Origin: Bradyrhizobium sp. Arg816
Lineage (GTDB): Bacteria; Pseudomonadota; Alphaproteobacteria; Rhizobiales; Xanthobacteraceae
Reading direction: 5' to 3'
Length of the DNA stretch: 64,000 nt
Assembly (NCBI RefSeq): GCF_029989365.1
Contig: NZ_JAPRAQ010000001.1
Coordinates: forward strand, 682,001-746,000
Shown here: positions 61,307-64,000 of the stretch, piece after piece
Layout of the letters: the number at the start of each line of letters is the position of its first letter
Position numbering within the stretch: the first letter of the stretch is position 1
Program-made: the position numbers and the translations under genes
Notes under the pieces: model-generated
What the model was told of the DNA's origin: nothing
The model's database searches: none
The model's input: only the letters and a program-made list of their open reading frames with translations

Positions 61307-62179
61307 TCAAGCCTCCAGATTGCGGCCGACGATGCGGACGAGGAAGAAAGCGACGACGTTGGCGATCACGACCGCAACGAGGCCGCCTGCGGAGGCGCTG
61401 CCGACGTCGAACTGGATCAGCGCCTGCGAATAGATCAGGAAGGCGATGTTGGTGGTTTGCAGGCCCGGTCCGCCGCCGGTGGTGACGAAGATCTCCGCGA
61501 ACACCGTGAGCAGGAAGATGGTCTCGATCAGGATCACCACGGTGATGGGACGCGCAAGGTGCGGCAGCGTGATATAGATGAAGGTCGAGACGGCGCTGGC
61601 GCCGTCCATCTCGGCGGCCTCCTTCTGCTCCTCGTCGAGCGATTGCAGCGCGGTCAGCAAAATGAGCGTCGCGAACGGCAGCCATTGCCAGGCGACGATC
61701 AGGATCACCGCGAGCAGCGGCGCGTCGGTGAACCAGTCGATCGGCGTCAACCCGACCAGCTTGGCGAGCCAGGCGAACAGGCCGGAGACCGGATGCATCA
61801 AAAGGTTCTTCCAGACCAGCGCGCTCACCGTCGGCATCACGAAGAACGGCGCAATCACCATCAGCCGCACGATGTTGCGGCCGATCACGGGCTGGTCCAT
61901 CAGCAGCGCCAGGGGGATGCCGAGCAGGATCGTCAGCGCCAGCACTGAGCCGACCAGCACCAGTGTGTTCCGGAGCGAGGCGAGGAAGGCGGGATCGGTG
62001 AGGAAGTAGCGGAAATTCTCCAGGCCGACGAACGCCTCGGAGCCGGGATCGAGCAGGCTGTAATGCAGGGTCGAGAAATAGATCGTCAGCGCCAGCGGAA
62101 CGATCATCCAGATGAAGAGCAGCCCGACCGCAGGCGTCAGGAGCGAACGCGCAAGAAACTGCGTCTGCCGGGTTGCCAT
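61307..62179 (-). CDS. Polyol ABC transporter permease (SmoF/MalF-like)
   Basis: A 290-residue inner-membrane permease with start MATRQTQFLARSLLTPAVGL, the segment LENFRYFLTDPAF and the EAA-loop EAAEMDGASAVSTFIYITLP. I prefer the ATG at 62179, with GGAG ten bases upstream, to the ATG at 62215, which adds 12 residues without likeness to the family. It follows the binding-protein gene after about 95 bases. Confidence 0.92.
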   Translation of the reverse strand: MATRQTQFLARSLLTPAVGLLFIWMIVPLALTIYFSTLHYSLLDPGSEAFVGLENFRYFLTDPAFLASLRNTLVLVGSVLALTILLGIPLALLMDQPVIGRNIVRLMVIAPFFVMPTVSALVWKNLLMHPVSGLFAWLAKLVGLTPIDWFTDAPLLAVILIVAWQWLPFATLILLTALQSLDEEQKEAAEMDGASAVSTFIYITLPHLARPITVVILIETIFLLTVFAEIFVTTGGGPGLQTTNIAFLIYSQALIQFDVGSASAGGLVAVVIANVVAFFLVRIVGRNLEA

Positions 62180-62274
62180 CCTTGGCGTCTCCGCTGGGAG
62201 GAAGAAGGCGGCCATCCATTCGGGGCTGGCTGGTGGATGGCCGCCAGTTTGAGCTCAGGAGGGAGAGCTCGGGT

Positions 62275-63588
<1,314 letters not shown>

Positions 63589-63613
63589 GGTGACCTCCCT
63601 AGGATCGCGCTTC

Positions 63614-63642
63614 TGAGCATATGCCCACGCGTTGAGCGTATG
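63614..63642. promoter_or_regulatory. Candidate operator with direct repeats before the polyol operon
   Basis: TGAGCATATG (63614-63623) and TGAGCGTATG (63633-63642) differ at one base and are 19 bases apart, near two helical turns. They lie 26-54 bases upstream of the binding-protein start, where a promoter should be. The adjacent SorC-type regulator is the natural candidate to bind them. Confidence 0.5.
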
Positions 63643-63724
63643 TTCGGACGAGGTGCGACGCTTGTCAAGCAGGCGCGCGGGCGTTCCCGCAACTTATGAG
63701 TGCTGCGGTGCACCACCCACCCCC

Positions 63725-63828
63725 GTCATGCCCCGCGAAGGCGGGGCATCCAGTACGCCGTGTCGTGAGTTGGTTTGCCCCAAGCGGGGCCGCGGAGTAC
63801 TGGATCATCCGCTTTCGCGGATGATGAC
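63725..63828. repeat. Cloverleaf-like palindromic intergenic repeat
   Basis: Contains hairpin ATGCCCCGC/GCGGGGCAT (63728-63749), hairpin TCATCCGC-TTTC-GCGGATGA (63805-63824), and a joining stem TCCAGTAC (63749-63756) with GTACTGGA (63797-63804). The outer ends GTCAT and ATGAC match those of the repeat at 12829. This is a dispersed repeat type known to me from Bradyrhizobium and relatives. It separates the SorC gene end from the polyol promoter and may stop read-through. Confidence 0.8.
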
Positions 63829-63856
63829 AGTCGCGCAAGTCGTGAGATCGCCCGCC

Positions 63857-64000
63857 CTACCGCTCCAGAATCGCCCTTGCCGTCGCCTCGTCCGTGATCA
63901 GGCCGTTGATCAGGTGCCCGTTCAGCGCGGCCGCGATCGCCGGCACCTTGGCCGCACCGACCGCGGCGCCGATCGTGGTGGTCTTGGCCGGCACTTCCGG
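63857..64000 (-). CDS. SorC/DeoR-type sugar-binding regulator (5' part beyond window)
   Basis: Only the last 47 codons are visible: TIGAAVGAAKVPAIAAALNG then HLINGLITDEATARAILER and stop. INGLITDEATARAIL is the characteristic end of SorC-family regulators, whose C-terminal domain binds a phosphorylated sugar. It is on the same strand and directly upstream of the polyol operon, so it most likely controls it. The DNA-binding part is outside the window. Confidence 0.8.
   Translation of the reverse strand, partial: PEVPAKTTTIGAAVGAAKVPAIAAALNGHLINGLITDEATARAILER

Overview
The window looks like a chromosomal piece of a Bradyrhizobium-type alphaproteobacterium. The grounds are high GC, the aerobic (CobG/CobN) B12 pathway, palindromic intergenic repeats starting CCGTCAT, orphan TrpX-like binding proteins and rhizobial polyol and peptide ABC operons. 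The assignment is inferred from gene content, not from a marker gene.

Layout. (1) 1-12777 is a cobalamin block. A leftward operon runs DUF1636-cobW-cobN-cobG-cobH (cobH runs off the window) and is headed by a clear cobalamin riboswitch at about 6482-6672. A rightward pair cobO-cobQ, a leftward pair cobD-cobC and a rightward trio cobP-cobS-bluB complete it. Most junctions inside these groups overlap by 1-12 bases. (2) 12969-32166 is a two-partner secretion locus on the minus strand: a small secreted protein of unknown function, a giant 5556-residue filamentous-haemagglutinin-like exoprotein (16.7 kb, a quarter of the window), and its TpsB outer-membrane transporter. (3) 32463-36181 couples a TrpX-like periplasmic binding protein to a hybrid histidine kinase (HisKA-HATPase-REC-Hpt) with a 4-base overlap and no permease, which suggests a two-protein sensor. 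An orphan low-GC gene of unknown function follows.

(4) 37093-39695 holds a LysR regulator divergent from a glyoxalase-fold dioxygenase/esterase pair resembling MhqO/MhqD, with two similar operator-like sequences between. A UGT-type glycosyltransferase follows. (5) 41050-48000 is a decayed region: a cyclase/TPR C-terminal remnant, a DUF1127 protein, an orphan binding protein, a truncated LysR end abutting a truncated IS5-type transposase end, a secreted hydrolase, an acyltransferase, and a broken amidase whose C-terminal end also occurs as a fragment on the other side of the acyltransferase.

(6) 48000-55997 is an amidase plus peptide-type ABC transporter operon (amidase, two permeases, two ATPases, binding protein, terminator) divergent from a LysR gene. 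(7) 56010-64000 is a polyol operon: binding protein, two permeases, ATPase, short-chain dehydrogenase, FGGY kinase and PfkB kinase, downstream of a SorC-type regulator that is cut by the window end. Import, oxidation to a ketose and phosphorylation can all be done by this operon.
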